Assembly: GCF_020497125.1 (NCBI RefSeq)
Contig: NC_059077.1
Span: 18,918,840-18,982,839, forward strand
Length of the DNA stretch: 64,000 nucleotides
DNA from: Mauremys mutica
Lineage: Eukaryota > Chordata > Testudines > Geoemydidae
Direction of reading: 5' to 3'
Positions 24,194 through 36,025 of the stretch are shown here, in pieces. The translations under genes were made by a program, and so were the position numbers. Below the pieces are notes generated by a model, which ran no database searches, had not been told where the DNA came from, and was given only the letters and a program-made list of their open reading frames with translations. How positions within the stretch are numbered: position 1 is the first letter of the stretch; every line of letters starts with the position of its first letter.

Positions 24194-26720
24194 TTATACA
24201 TGAATTAAATATGGAATGACTTGCTTAACTTGTGTTGCACCTGTATGAAAATAGAGTTATATTTCCAAATAGTGCATCTAAGCTATGTGCTCGAAACAGA
24301 CAGTTGCACACACATGTCAGGAAAGTGTCTGTGCTGTCTGCAATTTCCAACGTCTATCTGCAAGTGCCCAGGAAGTTTCCCCATTTTGGCCCTGATACTG
24401 GAAACACTGACACGTATCAGTAGTCTCACTGAATTTCCAAAAAAAAGTTACTCTTGTGCATAAGTGTTTGCAGGATTGGGGCCTTTATGCATGCTGTGGC
24501 AGGTTACAGATGCTCAGTGGTGATGCTCATTTCAGAACGGGTACCTCTAAAAATCTACCTTGCACTACAAAAAAAAGACATCCTGCTTAATTGTATTAGT
24601 AAAGCGGGACTTTTCCCTTCTTGTGATGCTAACAATGTGGACCTTGGGAGGCTCCTATTGGAACTGGGGTCTCTACTCAACCACTGTGTAAATGAGACAA
24701 AGATTAATCGCTGCTAACTCCAGAGGGCATTTGTGGTACGGGGTCTCTCCCAGGCTGTACATATAGCCTCAACATCACTCCCACTTTCAAACAAAAGCTT
24801 TTGACATGCTCCATAATTTATAACACATAAAACTGCCTAATAAATGGATATTTATTTTTATGTAAATCTTGGAAACTGAGGCAGCTACTTTATAGAACCG
24901 ATTAACATTTCAAAAGGCACTGTTGCCATTAGGGAAAAATAAAGCCATTATTTACAGTGGCTATATTTACAATAAAGAGCTACATTAAATTTATTAAATA
25001 ATGATTTTTATATTTATGAACTTATTTTTTAGAGCAGGACAGTGATTCATTGGCAAGACAATAACATTTCCTTTTCTGCTTACTGGATTTTTTTTTTCTG
25101 TGCAGAACATAAATCACATTTTGTGTGACGAGTACATCCTTAGTTAGAGCTAACCATGTTTTAATGGGACCAAATCATTTGTTTTAATCTCTTGTTCTTT
25201 ATAATAAATGCCTTTCATTGATTATTATACACTGCCATGAATTGAGCAAACTAACATATGAGCAACCAAGAGCAAAAAAGGCTGAGGGAGAATATGTGAT
25301 TAGTGTAAAAACATGACGGTTAGGCATTTTCTTTGGACAGCAATGACCAATGAACGTATTGAAAAGGCGTTGAGAGTGCAGTGCATATTATTCTTTTCTC
25401 TTAAAACTCTGGCATTAGGGAAATTGTTAAATTATGTTTTTCTTTGAAAGCCAAATTATTCAGGCATGATTCAGTCACCCTGATTCACGCTGAGTAGAAC
25501 TTAACTACATGAGCAGAAATCAAAGACCATCACATATCTCCTTGAACCTGCCTTCTCTGACATAAAAACAGGGCAGCATGTCCATTGGAACAAAAAAACA
25601 AAACAAGACACTACACTGCACTCATAATTCTCCCTCTGGAGACGATGAGAGAGAGAATAAATCACATGTGACACACGTTAGTTATGTCGCTTAATGCACT
25701 TTTGTAAGGTGATCAGATACTACAATGATAAGGCGATATAAGAATATACATAAAATAGAAGAGTCATTTCCATTGACGTGATACGACTCTGGCTCAAGGT
25801 AAGGGTGGGAATACTGGGCCTTTAGTAAGGGCTGTATTGTATTACAAAGCTATGAAACCACATAAAGGAGGGTAAGACTCTCTTCTGTCCCCCTGCCCAG
25901 CTGTGTGAGCACTCCCTTTATCATGACTTCAAGCACTTGGGGGAGACAGAGCCCACTACTTTAACCCTCACTCTAGAAGCAGTTGGGTGGTGAGTGCGGG
26001 GAGCTGGTGGAGGTCAGGAGTGGGTGGAATTTTGTCTTGCTCCCTCAGTGCACCAGCCAGCAGAGCTAAACTGGCAGGAGTGGGGAAGCAAGCCACACCC
26101 AATGCAGCCACGGGGAGGGAGCAGGGAACAAGCTGTAACGCTGATTCATGGGTTGCTGCCTGGGGCTCCTCCATGACTGGTGCAGCACATTTGCCCTTGC
26201 ACAGAGCTGGTGCTAGGGATTCAATCTGAATCTTAATGATTACTAAACTACACTCTATTACCATTCTGTGGTACAACATGATCCTGACTCCAGTTATTCA
26301 GTGGTGTGGTGACTGTTGTAGGAATGGCTACATAATACATGAATCTTCAACTATTTATGGATGGGATCCGGAGCCAGACAATTCACTTCACATGGCAGTT
26401 CACTAAAGTCTTTATTTGATGACTTTCTGGACCACTTTTTTCTCTAAAGCTTTTCTGTGTGGGGAAGGGATGAGTAGAGGAGATGGGTGGGTGTGATGGA
26501 TGGGTTCTAGATCTTTAGTGATATGATGCATGTTGGAGGGGCTCTGACTGTTGAATACTTAATAATAGTGGTCCTCAGTGTTGTTGACAATTGGATGTGG
26601 GTGCACTTTTATCATTTGCCATCTTCAGTAGCACCAGTAGAATGACTCTCAGTGACACAGTACTGCAACCACCATCAACTCATATAAAGTCCACACTCTT
26701 GCTCTTGCATTGCAGATTAA
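24194..26720. other. Unresolved, largely repeat-poor DNA
   Basis: The block 24800-25290 is AT-rich and free of recognisable repeats. A GC-richer patch at 25960-26230 gives short frames on both strands that look like chance. No gene was seen. Confidence 0.4.
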
Positions 26721-27035
26721 GGCCCTGATTTTTGCAAAGAATTACACATACGCTTAGTTTTATATGCTGTGAATAACTGCACTGAAGTCAATGGAGATAC
26801 TCACAGTATATACAATTAAGCATGTGTATAAGTCTTCGCTGGATCAGGGAGTTAGGGGTAGATTTTCAAAGGTATTTAGGCACCTAAAGATGGAGATAGG
26901 TCCCTAGTGGGATTTTCAGAAACACCTAATTCTTATTGATTTAAATGGGAGTTATGTACTGAGGCACTGTGAAAATCCCGCTAGTATATCTTCATATTTA
27001 GGTGCATAAACATCTTTGACAAAATCAGGCCCTTA
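26721..27035. repeat. Two adjacent palindromic MITE-like relics
   Basis: First (26721-26852): 'AAGGCCCTGATTTTTGCAAAG' to 'AGTCTTCGCTGGATCAGGG', with 'CTGAAGTCAATGGAG' at the centre. Second (26855-27035): 'GATTTTCAAAGGTATTTAGG' to 'GACAAAATCAGGCCC', with 'GATTTAAATGGGAG' at the centre. Confidence 0.55.
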
Positions 27036-27337
27036 GTGCGGTCCAAAGTTTAAGGTGTGACACAAAAGCTTCATTTTAAGATCAGGTTCACATAGATGTG
27101 GCTTTGTATAATTCACAGCAGTATTAGGTCGATGTGTGTTATACTGCAGGAAAGGAGGTGCTCTGAATTTAGGGTAATCCTAAATCTTAGCAAATAATTT
27201 TAAACAAAGACTAAAACTAAAGATTCATGGAGTGTTTAGGAAAAAACGTGAAATGTATGCAGTAAATTATTCATTACCTATATTTTACTAACTGCAATTA
27301 CAATATTGTGGGGAAAGGACTGGGCTTAGTATGGTGT

Positions 27338-27470
27338 GACACTGATCTCTTACATTTTAAGCTGTTTGGAACAGAGACCATCTTCTTTATTATGTGCTTA
27401 GCATAACAATTAGGATTGGGACTCCTGGGTGCTACAACAGTACAGGTATTACATAATAATAGTTTATCTT
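27338..27470 (+). repeat. CORE-SINE/L2-like 3' tail
   Basis: 'TTTAAGCTGTTTGGAACAGAG', 'CATCTTCTTTATTATGTGC', 'TTGGGACTCCTGGGTGCTAC' and a final 'ACATAATAATAG' match the tail seen at 8790-8935. Confidence 0.55.
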
Positions 27471-28479
27471 TCAACCTCTTTTACAAACCTTCATTCTGCA
27501 TAGCTGGGAAAGGGGGGAGAGTGAAAACCCCATCTGCAAGGGGCTTATAATAGATAAAGAATGGTTTCTTTAGCCACATTGGTCTTCCCAACCTAAAACA
27601 GATACTCCTCCCTGGGGGATGAGGGAGAGCCTTAAACACAGGCAAGAATGACACTGGTTTATTATTTCACTGGGTCCTTTCTCTGCAGATGACCTATAGA
27701 AGTGATTGAATACAGAATTGCTGGAGTTCCAACACTTCCTCTGTGCTCTTCAGGCTGAGACTAGTTGATTTCTTTGGGGTGTTATAACTATGACCTGCTC
27801 CATTAAGTAGCAAACAAACTACAGCTGGTTTTAGCAAGCTCAGTTTGACTCTTAGCTTTCACACAACCTGCTTGATTAGGAAAAATGCTGTGCCCTTGTC
27901 ACACAGCTCCTAGTGTAGTCAAGAAAGATGGGTATCCATTGATTTCTGCATAATATGGATTCACACTACCTTTCCACAACAGCAAGTCTTTCACACCCTA
28001 AAATAACCTGGCAAAAGGATTTCTTTTACTTGCTGGTTTAGCGGTACACCATATTACCACTCTAGGTAATGTGTAGCTTATTATACAATTACCGTAAGTG
28101 CTTTACCATGCGTTAATTACTGCCTACTTTAGTAACCGAGCTATATCATCATGACAAATTACAAGTCAATAATCTGGTTACTGAAAGACGAAAAGAATAA
28201 GCTGAAGGCTCCCATTAAGGGAACCAGACTATTGCTAAGTAAAATAGCAAAATTATCAATATTGTGATGCACGTGGTGAGATTTGCATTGCAGAAAGGAC
28301 CAAGGGAGATAAGAACACTGTAAAGAAGCAGATATATACCCCTAATCCTCTACAGATGTCAAGCACTTATCAAAATAATAGTGAAGAATTAGTGATGGGA
28401 TAGAGTGTGCAATTTTTAAATCTTCAAGCTGACCCCTCTTATGGGGTTACAGGATTAGGGAAGGAGAATGATGGGAGGA
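27471..28479. other. Unresolved DNA
   Basis: No recognisable gene or repeat was seen. Confidence 0.45.
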
Positions 28480-29006
28480 TAGAATCATAGAATATCAGGG
28501 TTGGAAGGGACCTCAGAAGGCCATCTAGTCCAACCTCCTGCTCAAAGCAGGGCCAATCCCCAACTAAATCATCCTAGCCAGGGCTTTATCAAGCCTGACT
28601 TTAAAAACCTCTAAGGAAGGAGATTCCACCACCTCCCTAGGTGCTTCATTCCAGTGCTTCACCACCCTCCTAGTGAAAATGTTTTTCCTAATATCCAACC
28701 TAAGTCTCCCCCACTGCAACTAGAGACTATTACTCCTTGTTCTGTCATCTGGTACCACCTAGAACAATCTAGATCCATCCTCTTTGGAATCCCCTTTCGG
28801 GTAGTTGAAAGCAGCTATCGAATCCCCCCTCATTCTTCTCTTCTGCAGACTAAACAATCTCAGTTCCCTCAGCCTCTCCTCGTGAGTCATGTGCTCCAGC
28901 CCCTAAGCATTTTTGTTGCCCTCTGCTGGACTCTTTACAATTTTTCCACATCCTTCTTGTAGTGTGGGGCCCAAAACTGGACACAATACTCCAGATGAGG
29001 CCTCAC

Positions 29007-29542
29007 CAGGGCCGCCCAGAGGATTCCGGGGGCCCGGGGTCTTCGGCGGCGGGGGTCCCCCGCTTCAGCGGTAAGTTGGCGGCAAGGGGGGTCCTTCCAT
29101 TCCAGGACCCGCCGCCAAAGTGCCCCAAAGACCTATGGCGGGGACCCGCCGCCGCCGAATTACCGCTGAAGCGGGACCCGCCGTCAAGTGCAGCCCCCAC
29201 CGCGGGTCTTCGGGGAACTTCGGCTGCGGGTCCCAAAACGGAAGGACCCCCCCACTGCCGCCAAATTACCGCCGAAGACCCGGCTGCACTCCGGCGGTAG
29301 GTCCCGCTTCGGTGGTAATTTGGTGGCGGGGGGGGGTCCTTCTGTCCCGGAGAGGAAGGACCCCCGGCCAGCGAAGACCGGGAGCGAAGAAGCGAGAGTT
29401 CCCCCCCCCCGAACTTTCTGGGGCCCCCGGAGCAAGTGAAGGACCCCGCTCCGGAGGCCCCGAAAAACTCTTGTGGGGGCCCCTGCTGGGCCCGGGGCCT
29501 GGGGCAAATTGCCCCACTTGCCCCCACCTCTGGGCGGCCCTG
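29007..29542. mobile_element. GC-rich hAT MITE with perfect 8-bp TSD
   Basis: The ends CAGGGCCGCCCAGAGG and CCTCTGGGCGGCCCTG are perfect inverted repeats. The 8-bp duplication GGCCTCAC lies at 28999-29006 and 29543-29550. The 536-bp interior is strongly GC- and CpG-rich, with repeated 'GCCGCCGAA' and 'GGCGGCGGG' motifs. It yields open frames on all strands (up to 174 codons) that are not genes. It inserted into the CR1 after that copy was fixed. Confidence 0.9.
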
Positions 29543-29550
29543 GGCCTCAC

Positions 29551-29745
29551 CAATGTCGAATAGAGGGGAATGATCATGTCACTCGATCTGCTGGCAATGC
29601 TCCTACTTATACAGCCCAAAATGCCGTTAGCTTTCTTGGCAACAAGGGCACACTGTCGACTCATATCCAGCTTCTCGTCCACTGTAACCCCTAGGTAGAA
29701 TGGCAAGATAGATTCAAATAAATTTGGGGTGTCTTGCAGAGGCAC
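29551..29745 (-). pseudogene. CR1 ORF2 reverse-transcriptase C-terminal fragment
   Basis: The minus strand encodes [20 protein letters not shown], then [19 protein letters not shown] and [10 protein letters not shown]. These are the conserved connection/thumb segment of CR1 ORF2 just before the '[10 protein letters not shown]' block. The hAT inserts within the VRPH codons and reading runs into its GC-rich sequence. Beyond it the CR1 frame (28480-29006) is full of stops. The intact protein would reverse-transcribe CR1 RNA. This copy is dead. Confidence 0.8.
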
Positions 29746-29758
29746 TGAGTTATGGTTC

Positions 29759-30299
29759 CACTAACTTAACAACCTACATGCAATGATTACTTTCTCATTC
29801 TGTCATCTAAGCCACATTGACCAGGGGATGGAATTCAGGAATAGGTAACTTGTCCAGAACGTGAGTCAGACCTATCAAATGGCCCTCATTTCAAGGTGCG
29901 TCTTGATTTTAATCCCAAAGCTACCTATACTCCACATCTATTTCTTCTCAAAAGCTTGTCTCTTTCACTAACTGAAATTGGTCCAGTAAAGGATATTATC
30001 TCACTCACCTTGTCTCTAACATCCTGGAACCAACATATCTATAACACTGCAAACAACAATGAAATTTTAAGTAATAAGTTTTGAATTATTTTTATTTGTC
30101 ATCTGGTTTTTGAGCCTTCAGGGTCCACTCGGGTCACGTTTTCAAGCTTTTCTTTGCAACCATGGGGACTAGAACTTACTTACTTTCTTTTTTTTTTAAG
30201 TGAAAACCAATAAGTTCACACAATAAGTTGTCTCAAGGAGCTGTGGCTTTACAAACAACACCAAATATCATGAGATTTGTGATAAAATTGCAATAGTTG
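29759..30299. other. Unresolved DNA
   Basis: No gene or repeat was recognised apart from a T-rich tract near 30188. Confidence 0.4.
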
Positions 30300-30425
30300 G
30301 CCACACTGAGATTTTCAAAAGTGCTCAGCATTAGCCTAATTCTGCTTGCAGTGGGGTCAATAGGAGTTTTCCATCAATTTCAATGGGAGCCGAATTAGTG
30401 CAATGGTAAGAAAATCCCACCCCTG
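30300..30425. repeat. Palindromic MITE-like relic
   Basis: 'GAGATTTTCAAAAGTGCTC' to 'GTAAGAAAATCCCAC', with 'CAATTTCAATGGGAGCCGAA' at the centre. Confidence 0.5.
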
Positions 30426-30539
30426 GGATTTTTTTTAATTTAAACTTGTTGTTACATTTTTAAGAGTGTGTGTTCACATAAAACACAAAAAGGGCTTCAT
30501 TTTTAAAGACAAGGGCATAGGAGATATTAACACTGAGAA

Positions 30540-30765
30540 AAGTGATTTTTAGCAGATAACAATCAAAAAGCGAAAAGAAGAAAACCTGGGTGTGGAATTA
30601 AAGGAAGAAAATGAAGACTGCATAAAAAAAATTATACTAAAGAGAAAAGGGGAAAAAAGTAACAACACTGGGGGAAAAAAACCTGGAGGCTGTATAAGAA
30701 TAAAAAAAAAGAGAAAACAAGATAATGTAAGAGAGAACAAACGGATTGTAAATAAAAAAACCTTA
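30540..30765 (+). repeat. Purine-rich low-complexity tract
   Basis: About 220 bp with long runs of A and G on the plus strand (AAAAAAAGAGAAAAC, GGGGGAAAAAAACC). This explains the pyrimidine-rich minus-strand frame there. No coding signal. Confidence 0.5.
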
Positions 30766-30899
30766 TGAAACCTAGCTATGAAGAAATCTATACTGACTGG
30801 ATACAAGAGTAAAGGGAAAATCAAGGGGACTGAAACTAGAAATAAAGGAGGAAGAACAGAAAATAGACAATATTTTCATAATTAATTTTACAAAGTTTG

Positions 30900-32430
30900 C
30901 AGCCAAAATTTCTTTTACAGTAATATGTGTACACACAGGTTCTGTCTGTGCCTGCATACTACTGTATATTATAGCTAGGAGGTTAGATTTTCCCTTGGGG
31001 TGCAACTTCCACTCACTCGTAGGCTGCCAGGGAGTTGGTTACAACTCCTTGATTCTGTAGCAGCACAGCCTCAGTTTGAGTTAGAGCAGCCTACAGACTC
31101 TTACACCAATAAGAATTGTCATAGCGTGATGGCGCTCTGTCACACCCCACACACTCCTCCCACCCCGGCATGCCTCCTGTGCTGGGGGCTAGAGGGCAGT
31201 TGGTGTAAGAACCAGCTTCACCAGCTATATGGCAGCAGAGTTCCCCTCCACTGGCCTTTTACAACTTGAATCTCAAGCTTTGTGCCAATCAGAGTGATGT
31301 TTGTGCGTCGTTAATTTTCTTCTTGATATACTTTAAACGCACCCAAATGTAAAGCGAGTCATCCACTGGATTGGATGTGTGCATTCAGCGTGTGGACCGA
31401 TGGATTCTCACCAGCCCAGGAAGTTTGGTAGACAGTCATTACGATGACCTGGCCTTCTGACTAAGCCCTAAAGTCCACCCCTTTGGGGGTACCAAAGTCT
31501 AACAAGTCTTCTGCCCTACTCCTGGCCTCCACTCTACCCCTCCTTTGTCAGTGTCCACATACCTGCCCTTATCATCCGGGGTCATTACTTCACCTCACGA
31601 GGCAGTAGCAAAAGGGAACCCACATCCAGCCTCTTCTATGGCTTCCCAGCCCAGGGGATCCTAAGGAGTTGGACAGTCTGCCCCCATAGCAGAGTCAGAA
31701 ATTAGGACTCACTCGCTTCCTCAGAGCCTTTTCCTATACTACTAGGTGGCTGGCCGCCTGATGTTTGGCAAGCACCAACTCCTAGGGCTCCCCAGCTTGG
31801 CTCACCCAGTGTACAGCAGGCCTCCCTTCAGCAACAGCGCACCTTTCCAGGTATCGTTTCTTCCCCCAGCCACTGTGCTCCTTCAGCTGCAACACACACT
31901 TCTTTGGCCTCCTTCAGCAGCGGCAACAGCTGTTTCCACTGCAACCGCTGCTGCTTTTGCCGCCACCGCCATGGCCCTTCCTTCCTTCCTTCCTTCCTTC
32001 TGCTACTCTCCAAAATCAGGGACTCACACACAGCAGGCAGCTTCCAGCAACCAGCTTCTTCCCTCTCCCAGGACTCCTCTTTTTTATCCCTCGGCAGACC
32101 TGACTCCTGTTCACCTGACTCTTTGTCAGGTGATTTTACTGATTGCTTCTGCCTCAGGAGGCAGGCCAAAACTGGCATTGGTGCGGAGCCCTCAACCCTC
32201 TTAAATACAAACTCACCTGGTGACACAAGGGTTGTTGGTCTGCTGCTTGTCTGACCATAATGGTGCAAGCTTCACTTTGGCTTCAATACGTGCATCACAA
32301 AACAATACTGTTTGGACAAAAAGTGTGTCTTGCAACAGAGGAGTACTCTGAATACAGTTTATAGTTGATAATCCAACCCATAGATTACAGTCTTTAAAAA
32401 CAGAGACAGGGCCAGAAATAAACCGGCAAG
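30900..32430. other. Unresolved GC-richer interval
   Basis: Contains a (TTCC)n tract near 31978-32000 and a (GCN)-rich patch at 31915-31970. Long frames at 31746-32268 on both strands overlap and are low-complexity (Ser/Ala/Pro rich), so I do not call a gene. The layout (GTCACACC at 31138, GGTGACACAAGG at 32219) could mark an old LTR-type repeat on the minus strand, without proof. Confidence 0.3.
31978..32000. repeat. (TTCC)n microsatellite
   Basis: Five to six uninterrupted CTTC units at about 31978-32000. Confidence 0.9.
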
Positions 32431-32465
32431 CATCACGCTAACTTAAATGATGATTAATGAAACTA

Positions 32466-32600
32466 TTGACTGGAAAAGATGGTCTTGTGGTTAATGCACA
32501 AGACTGTAAATCAGGAGACCTGCCCTCCATTCCTGGCTGGGCCATGGACGTCCTGTGTGTCTTCAGGCAAGTCACTTTGCTGTAATTTATCAGACGGATG
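32466..32600 (+). repeat. CORE-SINE, tRNA-derived head
   Basis: 'GGTCTTGTGGTTAATGCAC' is the A-box side of a tRNA-like head. 'CCATTCCTGGCTGGGCCATGG' follows, then 'TTCAGGCAAGTCACTTTGC' from the core. Confidence 0.65.
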
Positions 32601-34251
32601 GAGATGATAAGTTGTCTTTGCCACAGTTCAGGGCAAGTGCACCTGTATTCCCTTCGATAGCCCAGTAAGGGTACCCATTCCAGGCTTCCAGTTCCCCAGC
32701 TGTTGCCTCTCTTGGGACACATGCATCTCTCTCCCTTCTGCTGGCATATTGCTAGCTGCACAATCCCCTGAGTATACTGTGAAATCCCTTGCAAAAGACA
32801 AGCAGCCCAAGCAGGCTTCTTTTGTCTTCTCTTCAGAGATGGTACACTGTGTAGTTGCTAGAGATATGCATTACCACACAGCTCTTTCCAAGCAAGCTTC
32901 TATTCTCATAGTAAAAGCTACAGAGAAAACATGTTAAAAACAATAAAAGAACCTACACATATGCTAATAAGTTTACCAGAGATCTCCCAGCTCCAACATG
33001 GATGCTGGTAGGTGAGCAGTACTTCAAAACCCCACTCAGGAGTGTCCCTGTGGTTATAAGTTCATAGCACTCTCTTGCCCAGAACAAGAACTCTCACAGG
33101 CCCTTGAGAGTCACTCATTTATCAAGGGCCTGTGACAAGACGCTGAATAGATAATCAAGCAGACAATGGTTTTCTGCTCAAGGTGAAGCTTCGAAAGGAA
33201 CAAGAGGGTTATTTGCTTTCCCCTCACCTCAAGTATTTCCTAGAAAATCCACTTCACATATATTGTCCCAAAAAGTCCTTTGAAGTTCCTCAAACTTCCC
33301 AGAGATTGCAGTAATCACATCTTCTAGAGCAATTACATACAATTCCACAATAACATGTTAACAATTGCATTTGTAATACAATGGACCCCAAAGATATTAA
33401 CCTTAATTCAATAAGTTGTATCCAGGGTATTGAAGGAGATTGCCATATTTGTCACAATCATAGGTATTTATTATTATAGTATTGTTTATCTTATCAGTAA
33501 CTACATGAGTAAAGTTATTCAGACTGGCCTCCTAGTTACAGAAGCAATTTACAGGTAGAAAAAAAATTGTTTTAATATTTGAATCTAGTTTTAAATTGCA
33601 GATACTATAATCAGTAGTTACACGTGTAACTACTGATTTATGTAGTTTTATGACAACAAAAGAAGACTAGAATTCTGAAAATTTAGTCTTTAATCTATCT
33701 TTGCTTCAATCTCCTCATCATGGGGATAACACCTACTTCAAAGAGGGTATTTTGAGGCTAAATTTATTATTTGCAAAACAATTCAAGATCTGTGAATGGA
33801 AGGTGCTGCAGAAGTGTAACAAAATAATCAAAAACAAATTCAGGCAACAAATAAGATTAAAAGACTTTCTCAGAGGTTCGTAGATATCACCTACATGATT
33901 TAGGCTACTCACAATCTTCCATAAAATAAGAGGGCCCGAAATTTAAAGTGAATAAAAATCACAGGTTCAGTATATCTATATTGTTCATACACTAGATTTA
34001 GCAGAAAAAAAATTGGACTCAGTAGCAAAGGTTTAGATTGATGTGTGCTTTGCAAGCTTCTCAGCATGGCTCTGCCCACTTCAAAGAGGACTAGATCAAA
34101 GCACATTAATGAACTGTTAGTGTGCATCAGCAGAGTCTACACAGACAATAAGGCTGAAGCAGGCTAGTGTGGGGTAGATTCACAACCCACCTTGCCACAA
34201 GCTAATTGTTCATGTAGAGAAGCCCTGCGTGTTCATTCAGAGGTAAACTTT
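32601..34251. other. Unresolved AT-rich DNA containing a perfect palindrome
   Basis: No gene. The only notable structure is the 30-bp palindrome at 33609-33638, listed separately. Confidence 0.45.
33609..33638. repeat. Perfect 30-bp palindrome centred on CACGTG
   Basis: Left arm AATCAGTAGTTACAC (33609-33623) is the exact reverse complement of the right arm GTGTAACTACTGATT (33624-33638), with no spacer. The centre ACACGTGT contains an E-box core CACGTG. Flanking bases continue the symmetry imperfectly for several more positions. It could be a foldback-element relic or a symmetric protein site. Confidence 0.9.
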
Positions 34252-34537
34252 GGGCTTGGCTACACTTACAAATTTGCAGCGCTGCAGCAGGGTGTGAAAA
34301 CACACCCTCTGCAGCGCTGCAAATTGCGGCGCTACAAAGCGCCAGTGTAGTCAAAGCCCCAGCGCTGGGAGCCGCGCTCCCAGCGCTGTCCGTTATTCCC
34401 CACAGGGAGGTGGAGTACGGACAGCGCTGGGAGAGCTCTCTCCCAGCGCTGGCGCTTTGACTACACTTAGCGCTTCAAAGCGCTGCCGCGGCAGCGCTGC
34501 TGCGGCAGCGCTTTGAAGTGTAAGTGTAGCCAAAGCC
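34252..34537. mobile_element. PIF/Harbinger-type MITE
   Basis: The 286-bp element has ends GGGCTTGGCTACACTTAC and GTAAGTGTAGCCAAAGCC. It is flanked by TTT on both sides (34249-34251, 34538-34540), a 3-bp duplication as Harbinger makes. The interior is rich in GCAGCGCTGC and CCCAGCGCTGGGA palindromes and is non-coding. Confidence 0.8.
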
Positions 34538-34589
34538 TTTGTCTTGTAATTTGTCCTCCTTCTATTTGACATATTGGATACAATTTTCA

Positions 34590-35000
34590 AAATTACCTCA
34601 GTAGCTTAGGAGCTTGAGTCCAATTTTCAAAAGTTACTTAGGCACAGGGTCGGCTCCAGGTTTTCTGCTGCCCCAAGCAGCGGAAAAAAAAAAAAGCTGA
34701 TCGGCGGCACTTCGGCAGCAGCTCAATCGCACCACTCCATTCTTCTGCAGCAGTTCGGTGGTGGGTCCTTCGCTCCCTCTCTTCCTCTTCAGCAGCACTT
34801 TGGTGGCAGCTCAAAGAGGAAGAAAGGGACTGAGGGACCCGCCGCCGAATTCCTGCTGAAGACCCAGACGTGCCGCCCCACTAACGGACGGAGTGCCACC
34901 CATTTGTATTGGCCACCCCTGCTTCCTCAGCTGGTGCCTGGAGCCGGCCCTGCTTAGGCAGTCAGGAGCCAATGCCTCACCAAAAGTCAAATTTTACTCA
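34590..35000. repeat. Palindromic 'TTTTCAAAAGTTACTTAGGCA' repeat split by a hAT
   Basis: The left part (to 34644) ends in CTTAGGCA and the right part resumes after 34952 with CTTAGGCAGTCAGGAGCC. It is the host of the hAT MITE at 34645-34952. Confidence 0.55.
34645..34952. mobile_element. hAT MITE with perfect 8-bp TSD
   Basis: The 308-bp element has ends CAGGGTCGGCTCCAGG and CCTGGAGCCGGCCCTG and the duplication CTTAGGCA (34637-34644, 34953-34960). The subterminal 'GCCCCAAGCAG' motif is shared with the copies at 36155 and 60868, so these form one family. Non-coding. Confidence 0.9.
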
Positions 35001-35324
35001 TTTGGAAAATTGCTATACAATGAAATAGGTATGAAACCAGTAGGGTTCTATTGAAATTATTCTAAAAAGCTATAGAACTGACTAAAGAATAATTTCCTTT
35101 TTACAGTTTTTTAACCATCCCATAGAATTCAATAGCAAGAATATAATTCTCAGTTCAATTTATCTGAAAGTTCATTATGTTCTATTAACCTCTATAGGAC
35201 TTTACCTCAACAAGCTTTACTGATATGAACTTAAAAAGTGACCTTTCTATCTCCTATCCTCTTCTTTTATTTCCTCCTCATTTTGAATATCAAGTGTTCC
35301 ATATACATCATTGTCATTACTATT

Positions 35325-35475
35325 AGAATTATGATTATTTTATTTATTTGTATTGCAGTAGCACCAGGAGTCCCAGTCCTGGTCCAGGACTCCGTGGTAC
35401 TATGTGTTGTACAAACACAGAACAAACAAATGGTCTCTTCATCATGCATCCTGTTTCTATCAGAAGGAAGAGAAA
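35325..35475 (-). repeat. CORE-SINE/L2-like 3' tail, antisense
   Basis: 'TTATTTGTATTGCAGTAGC', 'AGGAGTCCCAGTCCTGGTCC' and 'GTGTTGTACAAACACAG' are the reverse complement of the tail seen at 8790-8935 and 27338-27470. Confidence 0.6.
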
Positions 35476-35552
35476 TGTCCATGTTGGGAAAGAAAAAGGA
35501 TCACGAAGAGATGAGGCCTCTTGATACACTGGAATATTTTGAAGCTTAATTC

Positions 35553-36025
35553 TGTCGGGGATTTCTCTTATCCCAGATGGCTCAGGTTTCGTTGTCTGAC
35601 CGCAAAGAAACAGGCAACAACCAGCAAGGTTCAACTATCAAGTTCTTTATTGAAGCATGCATTCAATAGAGAACTGCCCGTCTCCATAGAACCAGCCCCC
35701 CTTCTGCAAATTCAAATTGCTTTTATTATCTACTCCGTCGCATCATCATTTACGTCGCGTCATCACTGTACCTTCCCAGTTATACTTTTCCAGCATACAA
35801 GAGAAAAACAAAGAGCAACTGTTATTTCTTGATAAGCTTCATGATTAGTACAAAAAGGTACAAATTACTTCAAACCCAGCTTCTGCAAGCATTTTTCCCA
35901 GCCTCTGCAAGCATTCTCTTATCTAGCAAGGTCATACAGCTGGCCTGTCTACCCCAGCCAGTAAATTTTTTCAGTAGGCCTTGCTGTTATTGCTAAGCAG
36001 AACTAGGCCAAAGCCAAACTCATCA
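35553..36025 (-). mobile_element. Solo LTR, antisense
   Basis: On the minus strand the 473-bp segment starts TGATGAGTTTGGC and ends GAAATCCCCGACA (TG...CA). A 4-bp duplication ATTC flanks it (35549-35552, 36026-36029), the size usual for gammaretrovirus-like ERVs. Minus-strand signals are an AATAAA at 35651-35646 and a TATA-like ATAATAAAAG near 35735-35726. No internal retroviral genes adjoin, so it is a solo LTR. Confidence 0.8.

Larger units (their letters stand above)
28480..29758 (-). mobile_element. CR1 LINE, antisense, split by a hAT
   Basis: The 3' end starts at 28480 ('AGAATCATAGAATATCAGGG'). It then covers the 3' tail, the region encoding the ORF2 C-terminus, and resumes at 29551 after the hAT at 29007-29542. 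The CR1 part is about 740 bp, 5'-truncated near 29758. The junctions rejoin cleanly across the hAT target duplication. Confidence 0.9.

Noticed and set aside
29003..29563. Overlapping long frames on both strands (up to 174 codons)
   Set aside because: They lie inside a hAT MITE with a perfect TSD. GC-rich DNA has few stops. Only the CR1 part beyond 29551 is once-coding.
31746..32268. Overlapping 152- and 146-codon frames with Ser/Ala/Pro-rich products
   Set aside because: Low-complexity composition with a (TTCC)n tract and GCN runs. No family resemblance, and both strands are open together.
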